64,000 nucleotides of DNA from Arenimonas terrae (GCF_006265115.1 NZ_SMDR01000001.1:1-64000), one strand, 5' to 3'; shown: positions 5,517-14,772, numbered from the stretch's first letter. Numbers and translations: made by a program. The notes: a model not told the origin generated them from the letters alone.

Positions 5517-7319
5517 TCACTTGCGCGAGGCGATCCAGCGATCGACCTTGGCCTCGAGCACGGCCAGCGGCACCGAGCCGTCCTGCAGCACTTCGGCGTG
5601 GAAGCCGCGGATGTCGAACTTGTCGCCCAGTTCGGCCTCGGCGCGGGCGCGCAGTTCCTTGATCTTGAGCTCGCCGATCTTGTACGCCAGCGCCTGGCCG
5701 GCGATGGCGATGTAGCGCTCGGTCTCGGCCACGGCCTCGGTGTCGCTGGTGGCCGAGTTGGCCTTCATGTAGTCGATCACCTGTTCGCGGGTCCAGCCCT
5801 TGCTGTGCAGGCCGGTGTCCACCACCAGGCGGATCGCGCGCCACATCTCGGCCTGCAGGCGGCCGAAATACTGGTAGGGGTCGGTGTAGACGCCCAGTTC
5901 CTTGCCCAGCGATTCGGCGTACAGGCCCCAGCCTTCGGCGAAGGCGGTCTCGCCGCCGAAGCGGCGGAACTTCGGCAGGTCGCCCAGCTCCTGCTGCAGC
6001 GCGATCTGGAAGTGGTGGCCCGGGATCGCTTCATGCAGGAACAGGCTTTCGCTGTCCCAGCGCTTTCGGGTCGGCAGGTCGTAGGTGTTGACGTAGAAGA
6101 TGCCCGGGCGCGTGCCGTCCTCGCTGGGGCGCATGTAGCTGCCGCCGGCGGCCGACTGCGCGCGGAAGGGTTCGACCGGGCGGATCTCGAACGGCGCCTT
6201 GGGCTTGAGCGAGAACAGCTCGTCCACGCGCGCGTTGATCTTGGCTTCCAGGGCGCGGTAGGCGGTCAGCAGCTCGTCCTCGCTGCCGAACTCGAACTGC
6301 TTGTCCTTGGTCACGAACTCGAAGAACTCGGCGCGCGTGCCCTTGAAGCCGGTCTGCTGCATCACGCCGTCCATCTCGGCGTGGATGCGCGCCACTTCGG
6401 CCAGGCCGATGTCGTGGATCTGCGCCGGCGTCAGGTCGGTGGTGGTGAACTGCTTGGCGCGGAACGCGTACCAGGCCTCGCCGTCGGGCAGGGCGCTCAG
6501 CGACACGGTGTCGCGGCTGGCCGGCAGGTATTCGTCGTTCACGAAGGTGCGCAGGTCGCGGTAGGCCGGCATCAGCTGGTCGGCGATCAGGGCGCGGTAG
6601 GCTTCGGTCAGGCGGGTCTTGTCGGCGTCGCTGAAGTCGGCGGGCAGGTTGGCGATCGGCTGCCAGAACAGCGTGTCTTCCGGCTTGTCCTTCACCAGCG
6701 CGTCGATCTGCGGGATCACCTTCACCATCAGCACCTTCGGCTGCACCACGCCCGCGGCCATGCCTTCGCGCATGTTGGCCTGCATGGTCGCCAGCAGCTG
6801 CGGCACGCCGGCGGCGCGCTTGAGCCAGTTGTCGTAGTCCTGCACGGTCTTGAAGGGCTGGGCGCTGGTGCCCGAGCCGAGCTGGGCGATCGTACCGGTG
6901 AGGTTGGTGAACTGGTTGAGCGGGATCTGCCAGCCCGGGAAACGCTCGCCGTCGATTTCGAACTGCAGGTCGCGCACGAAGATCTCGTAGCTCAGCAGGT
7001 CCTGGCCGCTCAGGCCCTCGCTGCCGATCGCCTGGGCCTTGGCCAGCCATTCGCGGTTGAAGGCCTCGCCCTTGGCGCGGTACTCGGCGCTGAAGAAGTC
7101 CGGCATCTGGTCGTTGTAGCGCGCGTCGCCGACGAAGGTGGCCTGCAGCGGATTGAGCTTGAGCGAGGCTTCCCAGAAGTCCGCGTACAGCGCGTTCAAC
7201 TGCGCGGCGCGTTCGGCCGGCTGCACGGTGGGCGCGGCTTCGGCGACGGGCGCTTCGGCGGCGGGTTGGCAGGCGGCCAGCGCGAGGGCCAGGGCGAGGG
7301 CGAGCGGACGCAGGGTCAT
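5517..7319 (-). CDS. DUF885 family lipoprotein, putative metallopeptidase
   Basis: The 600-aa protein starts with a lipoprotein signal (LALALALALAAC, lipobox LAAC near residue 17), so it is likely anchored in the envelope. DUF885 features are clear: HEAIPGHHFQ provides an HExxxHH-type metal site around two thirds of the length. Downstream are ETAFAEGWGLYAESLG, with a possible third ligand Glu, and a C-terminal helical domain. DUF885 proteins resemble M32/gluzincin peptidases; the substrate is unknown. It is preceded by a 94-bp gap and may head its own transcript. Confidence 0.9.
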   Translation of the reverse strand: MTLRPLALALALALAACQPAAEAPVAEAAPTVQPAERAAQLNALYADFWEASLKLNPLQATFVGDARYNDQMPDFFSAEYRAKGEAFNREWLAKAQAIGSEGLSGQDLLSYEIFVRDLQFEIDGERFPGWQIPLNQFTNLTGTIAQLGSGTSAQPFKTVQDYDNWLKRAAGVPQLLATMQANMREGMAAGVVQPKVLMVKVIPQIDALVKDKPEDTLFWQPIANLPADFSDADKTRLTEAYRALIADQLMPAYRDLRTFVNDEYLPASRDTVSLSALPDGEAWYAFRAKQFTTTDLTPAQIHDIGLAEVARIHAEMDGVMQQTGFKGTRAEFFEFVTKDKQFEFGSEDELLTAYRALEAKINARVDELFSLKPKAPFEIRPVEPFRAQSAAGGSYMRPSEDGTRPGIFYVNTYDLPTRKRWDSESLFLHEAIPGHHFQIALQQELGDLPKFRRFGGETAFAEGWGLYAESLGKELGVYTDPYQYFGRLQAEMWRAIRLVVDTGLHSKGWTREQVIDYMKANSATSDTEAVAETERYIAIAGQALAYKIGELKIKELRARAEAELGDKFDIRGFHAEVLQDGSVPLAVLEAKVDRWIASRK

Positions 7320-7413
7320 GGTGGGTTCCGGGCGGCGTGGGGAAGGGCGCAGCATCGCCGCTGCGGCGTCGCACCGCCTAGGCCATAGGTCACGATTGCG
7401 CCGAAAGCGCGCC

Positions 7414-7671
7414 TCAGACGAGCCCGAAGGCGAAGAACCAGACCACCCCGTGCACCATCGCGCTGCCGATGCCCAGCAGCAGGAAAATCAGCCCCGTGCC
7501 GCGGTTTTCTTCGTCGGACATCGCGACTTCGCCGCCCAGGATGCTGGACAGGACGAACAGGATCGGCGGCCCCCACATCCACGGGTTGTCCCAGGACAAT
7601 GCGCGCGTCATGAACAGCAGCGCGAGCAGCGCCCAGCCGGAGAGCAACGAACCCAGGGCGAGCACCGGCAT
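7414..7671 (-). CDS. Small membrane protein
   Basis: The 85-aa protein has three hydrophobic helices, near residues 3-21, 34-52 and 60-82. The second is preceded by DNPWMWGPP and followed by a polar SDEENRG loop. It starts 20 bp after the queuosine-precursor transporter gene, in the same direction. No family recognised. Confidence 0.72.
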   Translation of the reverse strand: MPVLALGSLLSGWALLALLFMTRALSWDNPWMWGPPILFVLSSILGGEVAMSDEENRGTGLIFLLLGIGSAMVHGVVWFFAFGLV

Positions 7672-7691
7672 TCAGGCGCTCCGTCGAAGGG

Positions 7692-8456
7692 TCACTGCCG
7701 CGCCGCGCTGGCGCGCAGCTGCCCGGCCTGGTCGCGGCCAAGGAAACCGGTGATCGCGCGGCGCACGACGTACAGCAGCGGGATCAGCGCGATCGCCGCC
7801 GCCATCTTGTAGGCGTAGTTGAGCGTGCCCACGGCCAGGAACAGGTCCATGCCCCACTGCTGCGGGCCGAGCACGAAGGCGATGTAGAGCACGATGAAGC
7901 TGTCCACCAGCTGCGACACCGCGGTCGAGCCGGTGGCGCGCAGCCACACCATCTTCTCGCCGGTCGCGCGGCGGATGCGGTGGAACACACTGACATCGAT
8001 CAGCTGGCCGAGCAGGAAGGCCGTCAGCGAACCGCCGATCGTCCACATGCCCTGGCCGAACACCGCGGCGAAGGCCTTCTGGTAATCCGGAACGCCCTGG
8101 TCGGCCGCCACGCCCACCCACCAGCTGGCGGGCGCCAGGCCGATGGCCAGGTAGGCGAACACGAAGCCGTACACGATCACGCCCACCGCCAGCCAGCTGA
8201 TGAAGCGCACGCCGCGCTTGCCGTAGAACTCGTTGATGACGTCGGTCATCACGAACACGATCGGCCACAGCAGGGTGCCGGCGGTGAAGTTCAGCGAGCC
8301 GGTCTGGCCGAACAGGTTCCACTCGAAGGGCGACAGGCCCAGGGTGTCCTCGAGCGCGAAGATCTTCACGCCGATCAGTTCCGCCAGCAGGGCATTGCCG
8401 ACGAAGAACACCGCCAGCACCAGGAACAGCCGGCTGGCGCGCTCCTGCCCGGTCAC
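7692..8456 (-). CDS. yhhQ: Queuosine precursor transporter
   Basis: The 254-aa membrane protein belongs to the VUT/DUF165 (COG1738) family, which imports preQ0/preQ1 for queuosine tRNA modification. It has about six hydrophobic helices and the family segments WPIVFVMTDVINEFYGKR, GGSLTAFLLGQLIDVSVFH and STAVSQLVDSFIVLYIAF. The start is GTG at 8456, whose last two bases overlap the TGA of the DUF502 gene (GTGA), indicating translational coupling. Confidence 0.9.
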   Translation of the reverse strand: MTGQERASRLFLVLAVFFVGNALLAELIGVKIFALEDTLGLSPFEWNLFGQTGSLNFTAGTLLWPIVFVMTDVINEFYGKRGVRFISWLAVGVIVYGFVFAYLAIGLAPASWWVGVAADQGVPDYQKAFAAVFGQGMWTIGGSLTAFLLGQLIDVSVFHRIRRATGEKMVWLRATGSTAVSQLVDSFIVLYIAFVLGPQQWGMDLFLAVGTLNYAYKMAAAIALIPLLYVVRRAITGFLGRDQAGQLRASAARQ

Positions 8457-9103
8457 GCGCGCGGCTCCGGGCGTTCGAAGGGCATGGTGTCGGGGCTGAC
8501 GGCGCCGCCGGAGATGATGAAGGTCATGGCCTCGTCCACGGTCCAGTCGGTCGGGGTGAGTTTGTCCACGGGCACGATCTCCAGGTAGCCCGAGGTCGGG
8601 TTGGGCGTGGTCGGCACGTACACCGCGGCCAGCTCGCGGCCGGTGCCCTGTTCGCGCACGATGCGGGTGACGAAGCCCACGCACTTCATGTCGCGGTGCG
8701 GGAAGTCGATCAGCACCACGCGCTGGGTGCCGTCGGGTTTGGTCTGCAGCAGGTCGAGCAGTTTGCGCGCGCTGCCGTACACGGTCTTCATCAGCGGGAT
8801 GCGCTGGATCAGGCCCTCGAACCAGGCGAGCAGGCGCTGGCCGACCACGCGCCGCGCCAGCGCGCCAACCGCGACAATCACCAGCACGGTGCCGGCGACC
8901 GCGAAGGCCGACTGCGCCCAGGGGTCGTCCATCCAGCCCAGCATCTCGGGGTGCGCGGCGGCAAGGTTGGCCGAGATCGGCCCGACCCAGGGCTGGCTGA
9001 TGTCCGACAGCAGGGCCAGCACGAACTTGAAGACGATCCAGACCAGCCAGATCGGCAGCAGGGTCAGCAGGCCGGTGAAAAAATAGGCGCGGAGTCTTCG
9101 CAT
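8453..9103 (-). CDS. DUF502 family membrane protein
   Basis: The 216-aa protein has an N-terminal transmembrane helix (AYFFTGLLTLLPIWLVWIVF), a second helix (FAVAGTVLVIVAVGALARR), and the conserved soluble DUF502 region: IPLMKTVYGSARKLLDLL, VVLIDFPHRDMKCVGFVT, YVPTTPNPTSGYLEIVP. The ATG at 9103 was chosen over one six codons upstream because it places MRRLRAYFFTG at the usual start. The gene begins 18 bp after the kinase gene. The family role is not settled. Confidence 0.88.
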   Translation of the reverse strand: MRRLRAYFFTGLLTLLPIWLVWIVFKFVLALLSDISQPWVGPISANLAAAHPEMLGWMDDPWAQSAFAVAGTVLVIVAVGALARRVVGQRLLAWFEGLIQRIPLMKTVYGSARKLLDLLQTKPDGTQRVVLIDFPHRDMKCVGFVTRIVREQGTGRELAAVYVPTTPNPTSGYLEIVPVDKLTPTDWTVDEAMTFIISGGAVSPDTMPFERPEPRA

Positions 9104-9121
9104 GCGCCGATTGTAGGGCAA

Positions 9122-11407
9122 CTAGCGCGCGCCCAGTTCCTCGGCGCTGACCGCGCGCACCAGGCGGAAGCCGATGTCGTCGAAGCCGGTGTCGGCGTCG
9201 AAATCGTCCACGTGCGTGGCCGGCGTGCGGGCCGTGTCGCGCCAGCCCAGGCCGGCGGCCAAACGCCGTCCGCAGCCGCGGGCACCGCAGTCCGACAGCC
9301 ACTCGCGGGCGTTGCCGCGCAGGCCGTTGAGCCCGGTCGGGCTGGCCGGTCCCTGCGAGGCCGCGGCCGTGCCTTCGCTGCCGCAGCTGATGCGGCCGTC
9401 GCGGCAGGCGTTGCCGCTGGCGCGGTAGTCGGCCAGCTGGCGCCATTCGCTGGTGGTGGGCAGGCGGTAGTCCTGGCCGGTGCGGCGGCTGAGCCACTGC
9501 GCGTAGGCGCGGGCGTCGTCGTAGCTGACGCAGACGGCGGGGTGGTTGCCGCCCTGATTGAAGCCGGGATCGTCCCAGGTGCGCTTCTTGAGCGTGATCG
9601 GCGCGAGGCGGTTGCGGCAGCGCGCCGCCGGGCGGCCGCTGCCGGAGGCGAAGGCGGCGTATTCGCTGCGGGTGACTTCGTTGCGCATCGCCGCCAGGCC
9701 GGCGCGTTCGCCGCGCGGCAGGCCGACCAGGACCATCGCGACGCCGTTGTCCTTGAGCGCGTCGCCGGGCTTGGGCAGTTCGATCGCCTGCGACCAGGCC
9801 GGTTCGAGCTGGTCGGAGGGAACCTCGAGCGCCGTCGCCAGCGCCTTGGTGCGGGCGACGCTGACGCCGTCGACCTTCTTCAGCCCGTCCTGCAGCCGGG
9901 CCAGCAGGGCCGGCGTCAAGCCTTCGCGCAGCGCGATCCAGGGCTTGCCCTGGCCGCGCTCCATCTCGGCCACGAAAGGCGCGATGCGGGCGTAGGTTTC
10001 CTGCGCTTCCTCGTCCTTGCCGGCGTTCACCGCCTCGAGCACCTTGGGCGCGTAGTAGGCGATCACTTCGTCCGAAAGGCGGTACAGCGCCGGTTCGCGC
10101 GGCGCCAGGCCGCGGGCGGCGCGCAGCGATTCCATGGCGTTGTCGCCGGCGGGCAGGCTCAGGCGGTTGCGGTCGATCTGGCGGCGCGCGGCGGCCAGTT
10201 CGCGGGCGCCGGCACGGGTGGGGTCGTAGTCGAGCGCGAACACGGCGACTTCGGCGCTGACGTTGGCGAAGGGCGACGTGGCGGCTTCCGGCGGTGCCTG
10301 CGCCGCCTGGGCCAGGGCGGCGTCCACCGGCGCCGGCGCGGGGGCCGGTTCGGCCGTCGGGGCCGCCGGCTCGGCCGCGGGCGCGGCGTCTTCGACGGTG
10401 AAGAAGTCGGTTTCCGGCGCGGTGTCGGGTTCGCGCTGCAGCCAGGCGATGGCGGCGAGCGCGATCAGCACGCCGGCCAGGGCGCCGGCCGCGGGTTTCC
10501 AGTAGCGCTGCGCGGCGTCGCGCAGCTTGGCCGGGTCGATCTTCGGCTCCGGCGGCTTGCCGGCGGCGATCTGGTTGAGCGCACCCAGCATCTGCTGGGC
10601 GTTGCGGTAGCGGTTGTCGGGCGACTTGGCCATCGCCCGGTCGAGGAAGGGCTGCCAGTGCTTCTTGTCGGCCGGCAGGCGCGGTACCGGGTCCTGGGCG
10701 TGCATCAGCGCCAGGGCCAGCGGGTCGGCGGCCTGGTAGGGCAGGCGGCCCATCAGCAGTTCGTAGGCCAGCACGCCGACGCTGTAGAGGTCGGCGCGGC
10801 CGTCCACCACTTCGCCGCGGGCCTGTTCGGGCGCCATGTAGCCGCCGCTGCCGACCGCAAGGCCGGCGGTGGTGATGCGGGTCTGGTCGCGCTTGGACAG
10901 GGCGATGCCGAAGTCGGTGAGCAGCGGCCGGTCGGCGTTGTCGAACAGGACGTTCTCGGCCTTCACGTCGCGGTGCACGATGCCGCGCGCGTGCGCGTAT
11001 TCCAGCGCCGACAGCAGCGAACGCAGCACTTCGACGATGCGGTGCTCGTCGTGGGTGAAGTCGCGCTGGCCCAGGTGGCCCTTGGCCAGGTAGGGCAGCA
11101 CGTAATACAGCAGGCCCTGGCGCGTGCGTCCGACCTCGTGGATGCCGACGATGCAGGGGTGCTCGAGTTTCGCGATCGTGCGCGCCTCGTGTTCGAAGCG
11201 CTGCTTGGAGATTTCGTCGGTCAGCGCCGCCGGCGACATGACCTTGACCGCGACCTGGCGGTCCAGCGACTCCTGCACGCCCAGGTAGACCTGGGACATG
11301 CCGCCCTTGCCGATCCGGCGCAGCACCCGGTAGCCCGGGATCTCCGGCATGTAGCTGGAGAGCAGCGCGGTCAGTTCGTCAGGGGAAAGTTCTTCTTCCT
11401 GCTGCAT
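9122..11407 (-). CDS. Ser/Thr protein kinase with FGE/SUMF1-like sensor domain
   Basis: The 761-aa protein combines three parts. Residues about 26-290 form a Hanks-type kinase: glycine loop GKGGMS, catalytic VAVKV (K55), HRDVKAEN (D147), DFG (165-167) and MAPEQ. A transmembrane helix lies near 302-320 (GALAGVLIALAAIAW), then an Ala/Pro/Glu linker and a helical region. Residues about 550-750 form a formylglycine-generating-enzyme-like domain (RNEVTRSEYAAF, VSYDDARAYAQWLSRRTG, YRLPTTSEW, GNAREW, DIGFRLVR). The kinase faces the cytoplasm and the FGE-like domain the periplasm, where it may act as a sensor. Confidence 0.92.
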   Translation of the reverse strand: MQQEEELSPDELTALLSSYMPEIPGYRVLRRIGKGGMSQVYLGVQESLDRQVAVKVMSPAALTDEISKQRFEHEARTIAKLEHPCIVGIHEVGRTRQGLLYYVLPYLAKGHLGQRDFTHDEHRIVEVLRSLLSALEYAHARGIVHRDVKAENVLFDNADRPLLTDFGIALSKRDQTRITTAGLAVGSGGYMAPEQARGEVVDGRADLYSVGVLAYELLMGRLPYQAADPLALALMHAQDPVPRLPADKKHWQPFLDRAMAKSPDNRYRNAQQMLGALNQIAAGKPPEPKIDPAKLRDAAQRYWKPAAGALAGVLIALAAIAWLQREPDTAPETDFFTVEDAAPAAEPAAPTAEPAPAPAPVDAALAQAAQAPPEAATSPFANVSAEVAVFALDYDPTRAGARELAAARRQIDRNRLSLPAGDNAMESLRAARGLAPREPALYRLSDEVIAYYAPKVLEAVNAGKDEEAQETYARIAPFVAEMERGQGKPWIALREGLTPALLARLQDGLKKVDGVSVARTKALATALEVPSDQLEPAWSQAIELPKPGDALKDNGVAMVLVGLPRGERAGLAAMRNEVTRSEYAAFASGSGRPAARCRNRLAPITLKKRTWDDPGFNQGGNHPAVCVSYDDARAYAQWLSRRTGQDYRLPTTSEWRQLADYRASGNACRDGRISCGSEGTAAASQGPASPTGLNGLRGNAREWLSDCGARGCGRRLAAGLGWRDTARTPATHVDDFDADTGFDDIGFRLVRAVSAEELGAR

Positions 11408-11533
11408 GGCGCGGGGGTCGGGCGGACGGGGGGTCGGGACGGCCAGCATACGGCAGCCGGCCGGGCTGGCAAGCCATTTGTGAATATGTGAAGCGGGTCA
11501 CATTCCAGGGGGCCGGGCGCCACCCGGGGCGGC

Positions 11534-11998
11534 TCAGGCGGGGCCGGCGGGGCGGTCGCGCTTGCGCCTCACGTACAGCTGCTTGCGGACCCGGGCGACG
11601 ACCTCGCCCTCGGCGTTGCGGACGTCCACCTCGAACCAGCGCAGCACCTTCTCGCCGCCGGCGGCGGCGCCGCGGACCTCGTCCACCACTGCGTCGTCGA
11701 GCCGGAACTCGGCCACCACGGTGCCCTTGCCCGGCTTGAGGAACTGGATCTCGCCGGCCTGGTCCCAGACCAGGTAGTCCGGGCCGAGGCGCCGCAGCAT
11801 CAGGATCATCCAGAACGGGTCGGTCATCGAGAACAGGCTGCCGCCGAAATGGGTGCCGACATAGTTGCGGTTGTACCAGCGCATGCGCAGCTCGACCCGC
11901 GCGTAGCGGAAGTCGTCGCTGATCTGCGTGACGCGGATGCCCGCGAACAGGAAGGGCGGCCAGAAACTGAAGACGCGGCGGAGACGGGAGGCTTTCAT
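11534..11998 (-). CDS. DUF4442 hotdog-fold protein, putative thioesterase
   Basis: The 154-aa protein has DUF4442 hallmarks: GIRVTQISDDFRYARVELR, RWYNRNYVGTHFGGSLFSM and DPFWMILMLRRLG. The NxxGTHFGG motif sits on the central helix of the hotdog fold, as in acyl-CoA thioesterases. The substrate is unknown. The gene is separate from the kinase (126-bp gap) and diverges from the DUF3667 gene. Confidence 0.85.
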   Translation of the reverse strand: MKASRLRRVFSFWPPFLFAGIRVTQISDDFRYARVELRMRWYNRNYVGTHFGGSLFSMTDPFWMILMLRRLGPDYLVWDQAGEIQFLKPGKGTVVAEFRLDDAVVDEVRGAAAGGEKVLRWFEVDVRNAEGEVVARVRKQLYVRRKRDRPAGPA

Positions 11999-12044
11999 GC
12001 GGATGCGCGCTGGGCTCTAATCGGGGCAGGGTAAGGGGACATCG

Positions 12045-12929
12045 ATGGCCGAAGCCTGCGGCAATTGTGGCGAAATCCTGCGCGGTGCGTACTGCCACGG
12101 TTGCGGGCAGAAGCGTCTGGTCGACGGCGACCGCCGCCTGGGCCACCTGCTGGGCCAGCTGTTCGCCGCGGCCACCGACCTGGACGGGCGGTTCTGGCGC
12201 AGCCTGCGGGCGCTGCTGTTCCAGCCCGGCCGGCTCTCGCGCGATTACCTCGACGGCCGCCGTCGGCACTGGCTGGCGCCGATGACGCTGTTCCTGCTGG
12301 CGAACGTGCTGTATTTCCTTTCGCCCGGCACGCTGACCGATTTCAACCTGCCGCTGGCCGACCAGATGTCGCAGGTGCACAGCCGAATCACCAATCCCTG
12401 GGTGATGCAGCGCATCGCCGAGCGCGACCGCGCCCTGCAGGCGCGCCGTGCCGCCCTGCCCGAAGCGCGTCGTTCCGCTGCGCCCGCGCGCTACACGATG
12501 GCCGACTACGCCCGCGACTACGGTGCGCAGGCAGGCAATGTCGGCAAGGCGCTGATCATCGTGCACATCCCATTCGTGGCCGCGGGTCTGGCGTTGATGT
12601 TCCGGCGCCGGCGGTTGTACTTCGCCGAGCACGCGGTGGTGGCCACGCACCTGTTCACCTTCACCCTGTTCTACATCCAGCTGGTGCTGCTGCCGCTGGG
12701 TTGGCTGCTGGACAAGATTGGGCGTGTCGACGGCGCGCTGGCGACCGGGCTGGTGCTGGCGACCCTGGCCCTGATGGGCCTGCACTACGAGCGGGCGGTG
12801 CGCCGGGTCTATGCGCCGGCGCGCTGGGTGTCGCTGCTGGCGCCCTTCGTGCTGATCACGGTGATGATGCTGGGCAACCTCTACCTGTACCGCACGCTGC
12901 AGTTCCTGCTGACCTTCTGGCTGACCTAG
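12045..12929 (+). CDS. DUF3667 family membrane protein with zinc-finger N-terminus
   Basis: The 294-aa protein starts with CGNCGEILRGAYCHGCGQKR, a CxxC-CxxC zinc ribbon, followed by HLLGQLFAAATDLDGRFWRSL and LFQPGRLSRDYLDGRR, typical of DUF3667. At least five transmembrane helices follow. A GGGGA ribosome-binding site precedes the ATG. Function unknown. It converges with the thioredoxin gene, the stop codons lying one base apart. Confidence 0.88.
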   Translation: MAEACGNCGEILRGAYCHGCGQKRLVDGDRRLGHLLGQLFAAATDLDGRFWRSLRALLFQPGRLSRDYLDGRRRHWLAPMTLFLLANVLYFLSPGTLTDFNLPLADQMSQVHSRITNPWVMQRIAERDRALQARRAALPEARRSAAPARYTMADYARDYGAQAGNVGKALIIVHIPFVAAGLALMFRRRRLYFAEHAVVATHLFTFTLFYIQLVLLPLGWLLDKIGRVDGALATGLVLATLALMGLHYERAVRRVYAPARWVSLLAPFVLITVMMLGNLYLYRTLQFLLTFWLT

Positions 12930-12930
12930 C

Positions 12931-13797
12931 TCAGAACAGCACCGAGGCCATCTTGCGGCGGTAGGCACCGACCAGGTCTTCGTCCTCGATCACGCGGAAA
13001 GCGTCGATCAGGGCCTTGCGCGGCAGGCCCTCGGCGAAGCCGCGGTCGCGGCGCAGCATTTCCAGGAACTGTTCGAGCCCGGCCTGGGACTCGCCTTCGA
13101 CGATCGCGCGCGCGCCCAGAAGATGGCGCGCGCGCAGGTCGCCCGGATCGGCGGCGATCGCGGCCTGCAGCACTTCCGCCGGCGGCGCGTCCTTGAGCAG
13201 GGCGGCGAAGCCCAGGCGCGCGCGGCCGCGCAGGGCGCGGTCGTCCTGGGCGAGGTTGGCGGGCAGGGCATCGAGCAGTTTTTCCGCCTCGGCGACCGCG
13301 CCGGTCTTGAGCAGGGCCAGGGCCAGGTCGAGCTTGAGTTCGTCCTGCTCCGGCTCGGCGTGCACGGCGGCGCGCAGGCGCACGACTTCCTCGTGCGGAT
13401 CCAGCGGCGCGGCTTCGGCCGGCGCGGCCTCTTCGACGGCTTCGCGCGGCACCACGCCGTGGTGGGCCAGGAACTGGCGCAGCTGGCCCTCGGGCAGGGC
13501 GCCCGGGAACCCGTCGACGATTTGCCCGTCCTTGACCAGCATCACCGTCGGCACCGACTTGATCTGGAAGTAGCCGGCGAGCTGCTGTTCCTTGTCCACG
13601 TCGACCTTGGCCAGCAGGAAACCGCCGTTGAACTCGGCCGCCAGCTTTTCCAGGATCGGGCCGAGCGTCTTGCAGGGCCCGCACCAGGTCGCCCAGAAGT
13701 CCACCAGCACCGGCACCTCCTTCGACTTGAGCAGGACGTCCTGCTCGAAGGCGGGCAGGCTGGCGTCGAAGACATGGGCGGGCGCGGCGGCATTCAT
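12931..13797 (-). CDS. cnoX: CnoX-type thioredoxin with TPR C-terminus
   Basis: The 288-aa protein has an N-terminal thioredoxin domain (VPVLVDFWATWCGPCKTLGP, active-site C39 and C42; SVPTVMLVKDGQIVDGFPG). After a charged linker come tetratricopeptide-like helices (KLDLALALLKTGAVAEAEKL and later) and the family end LVGAYRRKMASVLF. CnoX/YbbN proteins are cytoplasmic chaperone-redoxins that protect clients from hypochlorous stress and hand them to GroEL or DnaK. A canonical WCGPC is retained, unlike SxxC in E. coli CnoX. The ATG at 13797 removes a non-homologous 29-residue extension. Confidence 0.88.
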   Translation of the reverse strand: MNAAAPAHVFDASLPAFEQDVLLKSKEVPVLVDFWATWCGPCKTLGPILEKLAAEFNGGFLLAKVDVDKEQQLAGYFQIKSVPTVMLVKDGQIVDGFPGALPEGQLRQFLAHHGVVPREAVEEAAPAEAAPLDPHEEVVRLRAAVHAEPEQDELKLDLALALLKTGAVAEAEKLLDALPANLAQDDRALRGRARLGFAALLKDAPPAEVLQAAIAADPGDLRARHLLGARAIVEGESQAGLEQFLEMLRRDRGFAEGLPRKALIDAFRVIEDEDLVGAYRRKMASVLF

Positions 13798-13863
13798 GAC
13801 GGGGGTATCCGGAAAGGGGCGGCAGACCCGGCAGATGGTGCCAGCCGGGCGCGCAAACAAGCC

Positions 13864-13905
13864 AATGTAATGTTTGCTTGACATTTCCCGATGAGAATGT
13901 AATCT
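13864..13905 (+). promoter_or_regulatory. Sigma70-type promoter with two direct repeats
   Basis: TTGACA (13878-13883) and TAATCT (13900-13905) are 16 bp apart, a strong sigma70-like promoter for the membrane protein/XRE pair. The octamer AATGTAAT occurs twice, at 13864-13871 (upstream of the -35) and 13896-13903 (overlapping the -10), exactly 32 bp apart. This layout suits an operator for the XRE repressor encoded downstream, though that is inference. Confidence 0.65.
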
Positions 13906-13936
13906 GCACCGGACATCAAGTCAGGTGGAGAAGACC

Positions 13937-14563
13937 ATGCGGTGGCCGAAATGGGGTTTGGCGGGAGTGGTGGTGCTGGCGGGCGTGGCGTTCTGGCTGC
14001 TGCTGGCCGGCCCGAAAGAGGTCTTCGGCGTGGACCCGGGCGGTTTCGGTTTCGGGCTGCTGGTGCTGGTGGCCTGGGCCGCCGTGCACGGCATTTCCGC
14101 GGCGCCGCGCACCGAACTGGACGAGGCGGTGTCGCCGGGTGAGTGGCGGGCCTGGATCGGCGTCGGTTTCACCCTCGGGGTGATGGCCTACCTGCTGGCC
14201 AAGGCCGACGTGATCGCCGGCGCCGGGGACCTGCGCGACGTCGGCAGGATCGGCCGCAACATCGTGCTGCTGCTGATCACCTGGGCGGTGGTCGGGCAGG
14301 TGCTGCAGTGGCGCTGGAAGGGCAAGGTGCTCGAGGACGAGCGCGACCGCGAGATCGAGGTGCGCGCCGCCGGCTGGGCCCGCTGCGCCCTGGTTTTCTG
14401 CGTGATCGGCATCGCCGTCACCCTGGGGCTGACGCCGGCCGCGCACCTGGCCTGGGCGACGCCGATCATGCTGGCGCACCTGCTGGTGTTCGCCCTGGTC
14501 TGGCACAGCCTGGTCGAATACGCCGTCACCGCGCTGTCGTACTGGCGGGACCGCCGGCCGTGA
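13937..14563 (+). CDS. Membrane protein paired with an XRE regulator
   Basis: The 208-aa protein has about six hydrophobic helices, in pairs separated by charged loops ([40 protein letters not shown]). The second loop resembles the DERDREI region of DUF2178-like proteins often encoded beside small XRE regulators. The ATG at 13937 was preferred to a GTG at 13925 because AGGTGGAG lies 7 nt before it. Its stop overlaps the start of the next gene (GTGA). Function unknown. Confidence 0.78.
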   Translation: MRWPKWGLAGVVVLAGVAFWLLLAGPKEVFGVDPGGFGFGLLVLVAWAAVHGISAAPRTELDEAVSPGEWRAWIGVGFTLGVMAYLLAKADVIAGAGDLRDVGRIGRNIVLLLITWAVVGQVLQWRWKGKVLEDERDREIEVRAAGWARCALVFCVIGIAVTLGLTPAAHLAWATPIMLAHLLVFALVWHSLVEYAVTALSYWRDRRP

Positions 14564-14772
14564 CCGCCACGCCGATCGTCAACCACATCCGCCGCCTGCG
14601 CTTCGAGCACGGCGAGATGACCCAGGAAGCGCTGGCCAGGCAGGCCGGCGTGACCCGCCAGACCATCATCGCGCTCGAAGCCGGCAAGTACGCGCCCTCG
14701 CTGGAGCTGGCCTTCCGCATCGCCCGGGCCTTCGGCGCGGGCGTGGAGGACGTGTTCCAGTGGCCGGCCTGA
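14560..14772 (+). CDS. XRE-family transcriptional regulator
   Basis: The 70-aa protein is almost entirely a helix-turn-helix ([25 protein letters not shown], with [11 protein letters not shown] as turn and recognition helix), ending in [11 protein letters not shown] as in the YozG/HTH_3 class. The start GTG at 14560 overlaps the upstream stop, so both proteins are coupled. It probably represses its own operon through the repeats around the promoter at 13864-13905. Confidence 0.88.
   Translation: MTATPIVNHIRRLRFEHGEMTQEALARQAGVTRQTIIALEAGKYAPSLELAFRIARAFGAGVEDVFQWPA

Noticed and set aside
8457-9497. Extension of the YhhQ frame upstream as a 601-aa protein
   Set aside because: The added part is a shadow of DUF502 and kinase genes; the GTG at 8456 with GTGA overlap gives the family's normal length.
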